This document shows positions 1 to 7,073 of a DNA stretch of 10,300 nucleotides, in pieces. The stretch covers positions 1 through 10,300 of the forward strand of contig CAMDKT010000158.1 in NCBI GenBank assembly GCA_945900935.1, in the 5' to 3' direction. This DNA comes from Candidatus Sulfopaludibacter sp. SbA3 (GTDB lineage: Bacteria; Acidobacteriota; Terriglobia; Bryobacterales; Bryobacteraceae). The translations under genes were made by a program, and so were the position numbers. Below the pieces are notes generated by a model that saw only the letters and a program-made list of their open reading frames with translations, searched no databases and was not told the DNA's origin. The stretch's first letter is position 1. Every line of letters starts with the position of its first letter.

Positions 1-22
1 GGTCAACGGATCTCGGCCTTTT

Positions 23-50
23 GGAATCATACACTTCGTGTACTGACCCC
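23..50 (-). repeat. REP-like imperfect hairpin downstream of the receptor gene
   Basis: An inverted repeat lies about 54 nt past the receptor stop codon. The arms are TACAC and GTGTA around a TTC loop (30-42), extended by TCA/TGA with one bulged base at 43. Read as minus-strand RNA, the outer bases 47-50 and 23-26 add two G-C pairs and two G-U wobbles. This makes a stem of about 12 pairs with a single bulge and a GAA loop. The pairing is better on the minus-strand transcript than on the plus strand, which fits a 3'-UTR structure of the receptor mRNA. No U-run follows, so a classical intrinsic terminator is not supported. It resembles the short dispersed palindromes (REP type) of many bacterial genomes, but a single copy in this window cannot prove that. 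Confidence 0.4.
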
Positions 51-103
51 CGGCTTCCTGGCGCTCTCCACCTACGCCGCAGAGGACGTTCTTGAAGTTC
101 CGG

Positions 104-3100
104 CTAGAACTGAATCTGCCCGCGGACCTGGATCTGACGGGCCGACGTGCCACCGGAGACCGTTTGCGTACCGACCGTGTTTGGTCCGATCGTACCTGTC
201 ACGGTCCCGAATCCGCTACCGACAACGTTCATGGTGGCGCCGCCTGCATTGCCAAAGACGGGATGGTTAAAGACGTTCAGGAAGTTGGCCTGAAACTTAA
301 ACTTTATCCGCTCCGTGATCGACAGGTTCTTGGAAAGTGCCATATCCACGAAGGTTTGTCGAGGTCCATACAAGTTGACGATCGCCCCCTGAACGCCGGG
401 CTCTCTGGACGGCCGGATGAACTCACTGTTCGCGCCGCCCTGGCCCCTGGCTCCGTTCAGGAATTTGGGATCCAGGATCTGCACGAAATCGATAGCGCCA
501 TTGACTGTGGAGGGGTTTGCGCGGTAGACACCCACGGCCTTTTGCAGGTCCTTGCGTGTAATGCCGTTCAATTCCACGCCGGAGTCCCCACCCTGTGCAA
601 CCGACCAGAATCCACTGGCGAGGCGGAACGGAGAGCCGGTTTGGACCTTGACGATGCTCGAAACCGTCCAGCCGCCGACGGCCTTGTCCACGACGCCGCC
701 TTTATTCGCCAACGCGCGTCCCTTGCCCAAAGGCAGTTCATATACCGGCGTGAAGTGGAACACGTGCCGGCGGTCGAACGCTGTCGGCATGTAGCTCAGG
801 CTGAGGTCGCGAAGGTCGAATTGTGCGAACTGGCCCTGCCAGTCGGTTCCGGAGTCGGTGCCGAGGTTCTTGCCGAAGGTGTAGTTCGTGTTGAACTGCA
901 AACCGTGCCACAGTTGTTGCCGCAGCTCGAATTGCACGGCGTGATAGGTTAGGTAGCCAACCGAATCCAGGTAGCTGACGGGAGCGGCTTCACCCGTCTT
1001 GAAGGGATTCGCCTGGAAGTAGTTGATCGGATAACCGGCGCCTGCTCCCGTATAGCCGAGGTTGGTGGCGCAAGGAGAAAAGCGGGAGCCCACGAGATTG
1101 CAGAAGTAGCGGGCGTTCGCACTGCCGGCGCCGGCCAAAGCCAGAGCCATCCTTGCGGACTCGCCTTGCTGGAGGTTCTGAATGAAGCTGGAATTGGCGA
1201 AGCCCACGTTGGGCGGCGCGCCTCCGAAGGCGGACTCAAACACCGGGATGCGGCCCTGGCCCGGCAACCCGTTGTTTGCGAATGACGTGCCTCCGTTGGC
1301 GGCCAGGTTCCGTTGCGCCTGCTTGAACTGCTCGTTGAAGGACGGCTCGCCCGGCCTGGAGGCGAAGACGTTGACCTGGTTGGTGTTCAAAGCAAGCCAC
1401 ATATTGTCGGTTCGATTGCCGTTGTAACGCACCTCCAAAACCCGGCTGTTGCCCAACCGGCGCTGGATACCGAAGTTCCATGACTTCGTGATCGGCTGCT
1501 TTATATCGGCGGCAAAGCCGCTAAGCCGCCCGGAGCGGAACGTAAAGTCTGAAAGCGGCGCGCTGGGCTGATACTGTGTTGGCGCAAACTGGAGTGGCGG
1601 CAGCCGGTCGCCGCCGAGCGTAGGATTGCTGCCCAACGTCACGCTTCCTGGCGTGAAGTTGATGCCGGGATCGGAACGCCAGTCCTGATAGTAGAAGGCG
1701 CCGAAGTTCGCGGCGCTGTTCCAGAAGAATTGCTGCGGCATGACAAAGCGGCGCACCGAGAAGCTGCCGCGGAAGACGGTGGAATCGCCATTCAGGAGCT
1801 TGCCCAGGAAGCCGCTGGTTTCCCGCGGGTTCCAGGCGAATCCGACGGTTGGTTGCGGAGTCACATTCCAACCTTCATACGGTCGGGGCCGGGTGTCCAG
1901 AGAAGGCGTCATCGTGCCCTGCAGCGAGCCGGGACTAAAGAGATTGTTCACACCAGACGGCCCGAAAACGCTTTCCGGTGTCGCCGAGTGGTATTGATTG
2001 CGGAGGTCGACGTTGGGGCTGATGAAGTCCCAGCGCAGGCCGTAGTTGAGGGTCAGAGAGCGGCTTACGCGCCAGGAATCCTGGAAAAACAAGCCATACT
2101 GGCTCTGCCGTTCGTTGAGGACGGCTCGGCAGAGTTCGCCAAAACCGGTGTAGGCGCTCTTCTTCGGATCGTAACAGGCGCGGCCGGAAATAGAACTGAC
2201 GCGGCCTACCAACGTGGCGTAATGGGCTCTCGCGCGATTGAGCTCCACCGCGTTGGCCCCTGGGAAATTGGCGGCCGTGAACATGGCGTTGGCTGGATCG
2301 TTACCGTCGATCCCCAGGTTGTAATTGGGCCAGGCGAAAGGCGGATCCCAATAGTGGTCCTGCTCGCGCCAGTAGGAGGCGCCGAAGCTCAGCGAGTGGG
2401 CGCCCTTCTGCCATGAGACGGTGTCGGTAAAGTTGAAATTTGGGAAATAGCGGGAATTCGGGCCAGGGTAGCCGTAAGGGCTCGAACCATATCCCCAGGC
2501 AACGTGAGGCAGCTTCAGGCGCCGCGTCTCATCGAAGCCCTGTCCGAACCCCGCCCAGAAGTATAGGAACCCGCCGCGGAATTGGTTAATGATCGTAGGG
2601 GACACGTTCCAATCCAGCCCGTAGCCGAGGGTATAGGAATTTCTCCGAGTGTCGGCGGCGGTTAGATCCGAAAACTCCGTGCCGGGGAATAGGGGCGCCG
2701 TACCGTTCGACTGTTCAAACGTTTCCCGGTTGTAGGAGAAGTTCATGCGGATCTTCTGAGTTGTGTTCCAGTCGACGCGGAAGGTCGGGTACGTGAACGT
2801 AGTCGCCCGCGAAAACAGAAAGCCCAGATTGCTGATGTTGGGATCGGCGGTTGGCGTGACAACCCCTTCCGATTGCGATGCATTGATTCTGCTGAAGCCC
2901 GCGGCGGTCGTGGGCGTGATGGTGCTGGGAAAACTATTGGCAGCCGCGAGGGAGAGGAGGTTCACTCCGTTCTGGTTTGCCGCGTAGCGGAACACACCCG
3001 CCTGCGCCGACGGGGTGAGGACGTTCGCGTTGCCCTCATTTCCCGACGGCTGCTTCTGGATGGCAAGGCTGGCGAAGAAGAACAGCTTGTCGCGAATAAT

Positions 3101-3952
3101 GCGGCCGCCGACGTTCCCGCCAAAGTCGTTCAGGATGAGTGGCGCCCTCTGCAGCCGGCGGGCGTTGTTGATCCAGGTGTTGGCGTTCAGGGCGGCATTG
3201 CGGTGATCCTCGAAGACCATGCCATGAAAAACGTTGCCGCCGCGGCGTGTGGCGAAGTTGATCTGCATCGCGGAATTGCCAAACCCTTGGTTCATGTCCA
3301 TTGCGTCGGTTTGTACCGTCATCTCCTGAATATTCTCCAGGCGCACCGCTACCGCCGGCGTGGCGTTGCCGCCGAACTTCATGCGGCTGGTGCTGCTGAC
3401 AACACCGTCGACGTTGTTGCCTTGCGCCGAGGTGGGCAGCCCGTTCCACGTTCCGGAATACCCCGCCATTAAAGTGGTAAGTTGGGTTACGTTTCGGCCC
3501 TGCAGTGGAAGGTTCTCTACCTCGCGGGTGGTTACGGTGGTTCCAATGGTATTGCTGGTCGTGTTGACCAGCACCATGTCTCCACCGACCTGAACCGTCT
3601 GGGTAGCAGACCCGACCTTTAGTATTGCCTTCAAATCAGTGGTCAGGGCGGCCTGCACGACCACATTGTTGAACACATGGTTGTCAAAGCCGGGTTTGGT
3701 GACCGAAAGCGAATAGGCGCCCAACGGCAAGTTCACGAACTTGTAGTTGCCCACGTCTTGCGTGACTGCCGGACGCACTGTGTTGGTGGCTAAATCGCGA
3801 AGCTCGAGCCCCGCGCCCACCACCGAACCGCCGGTTGCATCCAATGCCGTGACGGAAATCGATCCCGTGCCGGCCTGAGCCCAGGCTGCTGAAGAGACGA
3901 CCGCCAATGTGAGCACCAAGCCAAACGAGTTGCCGAAAACTCTTGAAGCCAT
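104..3952 (-). CDS. Oar-type TonB-dependent receptor with N-terminal carboxypeptidase-regulatory-like domain
   Basis: Predicted outer-membrane beta-barrel receptor of 1282 residues. Residues 1-25 form a Sec signal peptide with a hydrophobic core and a likely AWA/QA cleavage site. Residues 29-112 match a carboxypeptidase-regulatory-like (CarboxypepD_reg) beta-sandwich, with the pattern GNYKFVNLPLGAYSLSV at 68-84. A plug-like region follows (about 115-245), containing REVENLPLQGRN (143-154) and NVDG (180-183), which are typical of acidobacterial receptors. The rest is barrel, with the family stretch LFFQDSWRVSRSLTLNYGLR at 621-640, and it ends in a C-terminal Phe as barrel proteins usually do. 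I see no clear TonB box. Two cysteine pairs (593/608 and 951/961) lie in what are probably extracellular loops. The ATG start at 3952 is supported by an AGGGGGAG ribosome site 8-9 nt upstream. The gene is divergent from the CRTAC1 gene at 4180. Family members import or bind large ligands with TonB energy; the ligand here is unknown. The family call is secure and the substrate is not. Confidence 0.93.
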   Translation of the reverse strand: MASRVFGNSFGLVLTLAVVSSAAWAQAGTGSISVTALDATGGSVVGAGLELRDLATNTVRPAVTQDVGNYKFVNLPLGAYSLSVTKPGFDNHVFNNVVVQAALTTDLKAILKVGSATQTVQVGGDMVLVNTTSNTIGTTVTTREVENLPLQGRNVTQLTTLMAGYSGTWNGLPTSAQGNNVDGVVSSTSRMKFGGNATPAVAVRLENIQEMTVQTDAMDMNQGFGNSAMQINFATRRGGNVFHGMVFEDHRNAALNANTWINNARRLQRAPLILNDFGGNVGGRIIRDKLFFFASLAIQKQPSGNEGNANVLTPSAQAGVFRYAANQNGVNLLSLAAANSFPSTITPTTAAGFSRINASQSEGVVTPTADPNISNLGFLFSRATTFTYPTFRVDWNTTQKIRMNFSYNRETFEQSNGTAPLFPGTEFSDLTAADTRRNSYTLGYGLDWNVSPTIINQFRGGFLYFWAGFGQGFDETRRLKLPHVAWGYGSSPYGYPGPNSRYFPNFNFTDTVSWQKGAHSLSFGASYWREQDHYWDPPFAWPNYNLGIDGNDPANAMFTAANFPGANAVELNRARAHYATLVGRVSSISGRACYDPKKSAYTGFGELCRAVLNERQSQYGLFFQDSWRVSRSLTLNYGLRWDFISPNVDLRNQYHSATPESVFGPSGVNNLFSPGSLQGTMTPSLDTRPRPYEGWNVTPQPTVGFAWNPRETSGFLGKLLNGDSTVFRGSFSVRRFVMPQQFFWNSAANFGAFYYQDWRSDPGINFTPGSVTLGSNPTLGGDRLPPLQFAPTQYQPSAPLSDFTFRSGRLSGFAADIKQPITKSWNFGIQRRLGNSRVLEVRYNGNRTDNMWLALNTNQVNVFASRPGEPSFNEQFKQAQRNLAANGGTSFANNGLPGQGRIPVFESAFGGAPPNVGFANSSFIQNLQQGESARMALALAGAGSANARYFCNLVGSRFSPCATNLGYTGAGAGYPINYFQANPFKTGEAAPVSYLDSVGYLTYHAVQFELRQQLWHGLQFNTNYTFGKNLGTDSGTDWQGQFAQFDLRDLSLSYMPTAFDRRHVFHFTPVYELPLGKGRALANKGGVVDKAVGGWTVSSIVKVQTGSPFRLASGFWSVAQGGDSGVELNGITRKDLQKAVGVYRANPSTVNGAIDFVQILDPKFLNGARGQGGANSEFIRPSREPGVQGAIVNLYGPRQTFVDMALSKNLSITERIKFKFQANFLNVFNHPVFGNAGGATMNVVGSGFGTVTGTIGPNTVGTQTVSGGTSARQIQVRGQIQF

Positions 3953-3958
3953 GTATCA

Positions 3959-3968
3959 TCTCCCCCTA
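3959..3968 (-). promoter_or_regulatory. Ribosome binding site of the receptor gene
   Basis: On the minus strand the bases AGGGGGAG lie just upstream of the ATG at 3952, a near-perfect purine-rich Shine-Dalgarno match with usable spacing. It decides the receptor start codon. Confidence 0.7.
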
Positions 3969-3978
3969 ACGGCTGTCA

Positions 3979-4008
3979 AGTGTATCACAACAAACTACTC
4001 GCGTACAA
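3979..4008 (-). promoter_or_regulatory. Candidate sigma-70-type promoter for the receptor gene
   Basis: On the minus strand, TTGTAC (4008-4003) and TACACT (3984-3979) are separated by 18 bp. They match the -35 and -10 consensus at 4 of 6 positions each. A start point a few bases downstream would leave a short leader of about 20-25 nt that includes the AGGGGGAG ribosome site. The -10 overlaps the small inverted repeat GTGTATCAC (3980-3988), a possible operator position. This rests on pattern matching only. Confidence 0.3.
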
Positions 4009-4011
4009 TCA

Positions 4012-4033
4012 CGGATTCGGGACGGATTCGGGA
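4012..4033 (+). repeat. Perfect tandem duplication of an 11-bp unit
   Basis: The 11-bp unit CGGATTCGGGA occurs twice in immediate succession (4012-4022 and 4023-4033), followed by another C. The period is close to one DNA helical turn. The repeat lies in the control region between two divergent genes, just upstream of the candidate receptor -35. It could be a paired activator or repressor site, or simply a replication slippage product. Confidence 0.6.
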
Positions 4034-4098
4034 CAAGTTTCGTCTTGACCAAAGCAATCGTCGGAACAGCGCTCCGGCGGAAGAGGCGTCGGTTAACC

Positions 4099-4117
4099 TT
4101 GAGAAAGCGCATCTCAA
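4099..4117 (+). promoter_or_regulatory. Inverted repeat in the upstream region of the first CRTAC1 gene
   Basis: TTGAGA (4099-4104) and TCTCAA (4112-4117) are perfect 6-bp arms around a 7-base spacer, about 62 bp upstream of the CRTAC1 start codon. It could be an operator or a leader hairpin. I see no convincing -35/-10 pair for the plus-strand gene in 3953-4179. TACAAT at 4004-4009 is the best isolated -10 match. Nothing else recognisable was seen in this gap. Confidence 0.3.
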
Positions 4118-4179
4118 TCCACAGTTCGCGGCCGGATTGTTTGCGCGGCGCCGCAATAGTTGGCGCCTAACGGAGACTG

Positions 4180-5934
4180 ATGGCGAAGTTCACACGACGA
4201 GAATTCACGAAGCGGCTGGCCATGTTGGGCGGGCTGGCGCCGTTCGGTTTTCGCCCGCCGCTGGCCGCGCAGACCGGCAAAGTGGCTTTTGTGGACGTAG
4301 CCGTCGCCGCGGGGATTCGCTTCCAGCACGACAATGCAGCCACGGCGCAGAAATACCTGATCGAAACCATGGGCGCCGGTTGCGGTTGGATCGACTACGA
4401 CCAGAACGGGCGCTTTGATCTCTACCTCGTCAACGGCGCGGCGACAAAGACCTACACTCCCGGCAAGCCGCTTCGGTCCGCGCTCTACAGAAACAATGGA
4501 GATGGCACGTTCACCGACGTTACGGCACAGGCTGGCGTAGGCGCCGAAGGGCTATTCGGGATGGGCGTCGCGGTCGGCGACTATGACAACGACGGGTTTC
4601 CCGATCTGCTGGTGCTGGGCTACGGCCGCTGTATTCTCTATCACAATAATGGGGACGGTACCTTTACCGACGTCAGTAAGAAAGCGGGAGTGGAGAACCT
4701 GGGCCGGTGGGCTTCCAGCGCGGCATGGTTCGACTACAACAACGACGGCCATCTGGACCTCGTGATCGCCAACTATGTGGACTGGACACCAGAAACCAAT
4801 CACTACTGCGGCGACAAGGGCCCAGGCATGCGCAGCTATTGTCATCCCGACGTCTACCTCGGGCAGGCACCCACGCTCTACCGCAATAACGGCGACGGCA
4901 CCTTCACCGACGTCAGCAAGGATTCGGGCGTAGGAGCCAAGCCCGGCAATGGCCTGGGAGTCGTCACATTCGACTACGACAACGACGGCTGGCAGGACAT
5001 CTTCATCGCCAACGACAACATGCCGAATTTCCTCTTCCACAACAATCGGGATGGCACATTCACCGAAACCGCCTATCTGGCAGGCGTAGCCGTAAGTGGG
5101 GATGGCCACTCGGAAGCGGGAATGGGCGTGGATGCCACCGACACAACCGGAAGCGGGCGCATGGACCTGATCGTCACCCATCTGGACCAGCAACTCGCGC
5201 GCCTTTACCGGAACATGGGAAAGGTGGGCTTTGAAGATGCGACATTCCTCTCCAAGCTCTCGTATGCCACATTCAAGCTCAGCGGATTCGGAACGTGCTT
5301 CCTCGACTACGACAATGACGGCTGGCGGGACCTGTTCATCGCCAACGGCCACGTGCTCGACAACGTGGCAAAATATCGCCCGGACGTCACCTATGCGGAA
5401 CCGAAGTTGATGCTGCGGAACACCGGCGGCGGCGTTCTGGAGAATGTGAGCGGCCGCCTGGGGCAGGACTTAACGCGGCCACGCGTCAGCCGGGGTGTGG
5501 CGGCCGGGGACTTCGACAATGATGGAGACGTCGATCTGCTGGTCAGCAACAATGGTGGCCCTCCGCAACTGCTGCGCAATGACGGCGGTAACACAAACAA
5601 CTGGATCGAGATTCTGCTTATCGGCACGAAGTCCAATCGCGACGGCGTGGGCGCTCGAGTGAAAGTGGTTGCCGGCAATCTGGTGCAGTTCGATCAGCGA
5701 AAGGGCGGAGGCAGTTACCAGTCGGCGCCCGACCCGCGCCTTCACTTCGGACTGCGCCGGCGGACGAAAGTGGACACACTGGAAATCAAATGGCCGAGCG
5801 GAACGGTGACGACCTTGCGGGAGCTGCCGGTCAATCAGATCATCGCGGTGGAAGAAGGGACCGGTGTGGTCAAGCGGCCGTTCCCGAGGTTCGCCGGCGG
5901 GAAAAGTCTTCCCCATAACCTGCTTCAACGCTGA
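4180..5934 (+). CDS. CRTAC1 family protein: Tat-exported FG-GAP/VCBS propeller with ASPIC/UnbV domain
   Basis: This 584-residue protein begins with a twin-arginine signal, TRREFTKRL at 5-13, followed by a short hydrophobic stretch and a likely cleavage near 30. It should therefore be exported folded. Seven Asp-rich calcium loops of the DxDxDGxxD type lie at 72-80, 134-142, 185-193, 265-273, 321-329, 376-384 and 444-452. The fifth is degenerate (DTTGSGRMD). NNGDGTFTDV motifs recur around 105, 156 and 236. Seven repeats suggest a seven-bladed integrin-alpha-like beta-propeller. Two cysteines (210 and 221) lie between repeats 3 and 4. Residues 475-560 form the ASPIC/UnbV domain, with GVGARV, GGGSYQSAPDPRLHFGL and WPSG signatures. 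GGAG lies 4 nt before the ATG. The gene is divergent from the receptor, and its last 10 bp overlap the end of the opposing TPR gene. The family is common in Acidobacteria, Planctomycetes and Verrucomicrobia; its role is poorly defined, and ligand binding or adhesion is inferred. Confidence 0.9.
   Translation: MAKFTRREFTKRLAMLGGLAPFGFRPPLAAQTGKVAFVDVAVAAGIRFQHDNAATAQKYLIETMGAGCGWIDYDQNGRFDLYLVNGAATKTYTPGKPLRSALYRNNGDGTFTDVTAQAGVGAEGLFGMGVAVGDYDNDGFPDLLVLGYGRCILYHNNGDGTFTDVSKKAGVENLGRWASSAAWFDYNNDGHLDLVIANYVDWTPETNHYCGDKGPGMRSYCHPDVYLGQAPTLYRNNGDGTFTDVSKDSGVGAKPGNGLGVVTFDYDNDGWQDIFIANDNMPNFLFHNNRDGTFTETAYLAGVAVSGDGHSEAGMGVDATDTTGSGRMDLIVTHLDQQLARLYRNMGKVGFEDATFLSKLSYATFKLSGFGTCFLDYDNDGWRDLFIANGHVLDNVAKYRPDVTYAEPKLMLRNTGGGVLENVSGRLGQDLTRPRVSRGVAAGDFDNDGDVDLLVSNNGGPPQLLRNDGGNTNNWIEILLIGTKSNRDGVGARVKVVAGNLVQFDQRKGGGSYQSAPDPRLHFGLRRRTKVDTLEIKWPSGTVTTLRELPVNQIIAVEEGTGVVKRPFPRFAGGKSLPHNLLQR
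5925..5934. other. Tail-to-tail coding overlap of convergent genes
   Basis: The plus-strand CRTAC1 stop (TGA, 5932-5934) lies inside the end of the minus-strand TPR gene, whose stop reads TGA at 5927-5925. There is no intergenic space for a terminator, so transcripts from one or both sides must run into the opposing gene and become antisense to it. Confidence 0.85.
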
Positions 5935-7046
5935 ACCGCCTGGCCGTAGCCGGCCTTCCGCTCGCCCGGCGCGGAGCGAATGCGCTCCACTTGCTCCTGG
6001 TTGATCCGGGCTAGAATCGCGAGAATCTGCTGGGCCCGCTCCGGGTCTCCGTTGCCACGATAAGCTTGGCCGAGGTTGGAGTAGACAGTGGGATTGCGCG
6101 GCTCCAGTTGGCGCGCCGCCTCCAAGCGGGCGATCGCATCGGTCCAACGTCGCTCCAGCAAGTCGAGCTTGGCGAGCGAAATAAGCACCTGAGAATAAGA
6201 AGGCCGGGCGGCGAGCGCCCACTCGAGAGCGCCGCGAGCCTCCGCGAACCCCGGGTCGCCTGGTGCGACGCCAGACCGGAGGAGCGCCTCGCCCAGAAAG
6301 CTCAACGAAAGCGCGTCGGGTTTGGCGCTAGTGCGAACACCCTCGCGGGCGGCCCGCAGCGCCTCGGCGATGTTGCCGGCAAATAGATGCTTGTGCGCCG
6401 CGGCCACATAGCCGATGCTGTCGCGCCCAGCGAGCCTGGTAGCCTGATCAAACGCCGCGTTTGCCTGCTCCGGTGCCTCCAACAAAGCGAGAAACACGCC
6501 GCGCTGATAGTGAAGGCGCGCCGCGCGCGGCAGCTTTCTCAGCCCAAGATTCACTGTCCTCAACCCGAATTCGTAGTTGGCGTACGCATTGGAGGCATCG
6601 GCGATATGCAAATAGAGTTTCTCGTTTCTGGGATTCGCCGCCGCGGCGCGTTGCACCGAAGAAAAAGCTTTCTCTGGCTGCCCGAGTCCCAGGTAGGACT
6701 GGGCGAGTAGATTTTCCACATTGGCGGTGCGTTGGTTGCCGTCCAAGCTCTCCAGCAACGGGATGGCATTGTCGAATTCACCCAGCGCCACGTAGCACAG
6801 CGACAAGTTGAACTTGACGGCGAAGTCGCCGGGCGCACTCCGCAAGGCAGCCAGGGCGAGCGGTATGGCTTCCCGGAAATTTCCCTGGCGAGTTAATCGG
6901 GCTGCTTGCCTTGCTTCGTGGCCGGTCATAGAATCCGCCTCCCCGCGCGGCGGTTGAGCTTGCGCGGCTCTCAGCGCAAGCAGCACGAGGAGCAACAGCG
7001 CTCCTGCCCGCCCCACACACAGCCGCTGACCAAGATGCAATCGCAT
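5925..7046 (-). CDS. Exported tetratricopeptide-repeat (TPR) protein
   Basis: This 373-residue protein has a clear Sec signal peptide: basic residues early, a Leu/Ala-rich core at 14-26 and AQA/Q cleavage near 30. The mature part is almost entirely helical TPR units of about 34 residues, for example near 43-72, 76-104, 109-139, 143-172, 177-206, 211-240, 284-315 and 318-349. They show typical A-x-x-Y/F-x-x-G and xxA...P spacing (LGQAYRGNGDPERAQQIL at 325-342). It is probably a periplasmic protein-protein interaction scaffold; no catalytic residues are seen. It is the last gene of a three-gene minus-strand cluster and starts 27 bp after the CRTAC1 stop. No good Shine-Dalgarno site precedes the ATG, so translation may depend on upstream ribosomes. 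The partner is probably the preceding CRTAC1 protein, by context only. Confidence 0.85.
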   Translation of the reverse strand: MRLHLGQRLCVGRAGALLLLVLLALRAAQAQPPRGEADSMTGHEARQAARLTRQGNFREAIPLALAALRSAPGDFAVKFNLSLCYVALGEFDNAIPLLESLDGNQRTANVENLLAQSYLGLGQPEKAFSSVQRAAAANPRNEKLYLHIADASNAYANYEFGLRTVNLGLRKLPRAARLHYQRGVFLALLEAPEQANAAFDQATRLAGRDSIGYVAAAHKHLFAGNIAEALRAAREGVRTSAKPDALSLSFLGEALLRSGVAPGDPGFAEARGALEWALAARPSYSQVLISLAKLDLLERRWTDAIARLEAARQLEPRNPTVYSNLGQAYRGNGDPERAQQILAILARINQEQVERIRSAPGERKAGYGQAVQR

Positions 7047-7073
7047 AACAGGAAGACTACGCCAGGATCGCCT

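Noticed and set aside
1..30. Possible start of a minus-strand gene (ATG at 30)
   Set aside because: Only ten codons are visible, the ribosome site is weak, and the ATG lies inside the hairpin at 23-50. There is not enough to support a gene.
92..952. Long plus-strand open frame of 286 codons
   Set aside because: It lies wholly antisense to the receptor C-terminus, has no domain-like sequence and is explained by high-GC frame shadowing. The minus-strand frame has clear receptor motifs.
3974..3979. TTGACA on the minus strand, a perfect -35 hexamer upstream of the receptor
   Set aside because: The matching -10 position would fall on the start codon, which conflicts with the strong ribosome site between them.
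4490..4920. Repeated DNA segments resembling AACAATGGNGATGGCAC in the CRTAC1 gene
   Set aside because: These encode the protein-level NNGDGTFTDV repeats of the propeller, and the DNA similarity follows from that. It is not a separate repeat element.
5942..5955. GC-rich 5-bp stem hairpin (GGCCG/CGGCC) just after the first CRTAC1 stop
   Set aside because: The stem is short, there is no T-run after it, and it lies within the TPR coding sequence, so a terminator is not supported.
5470..6222. Minus-strand open frame spanning the convergent junction
   Set aside because: It is antisense to the UnbV domain and out of frame with the TPR gene. It is a composition artefact.
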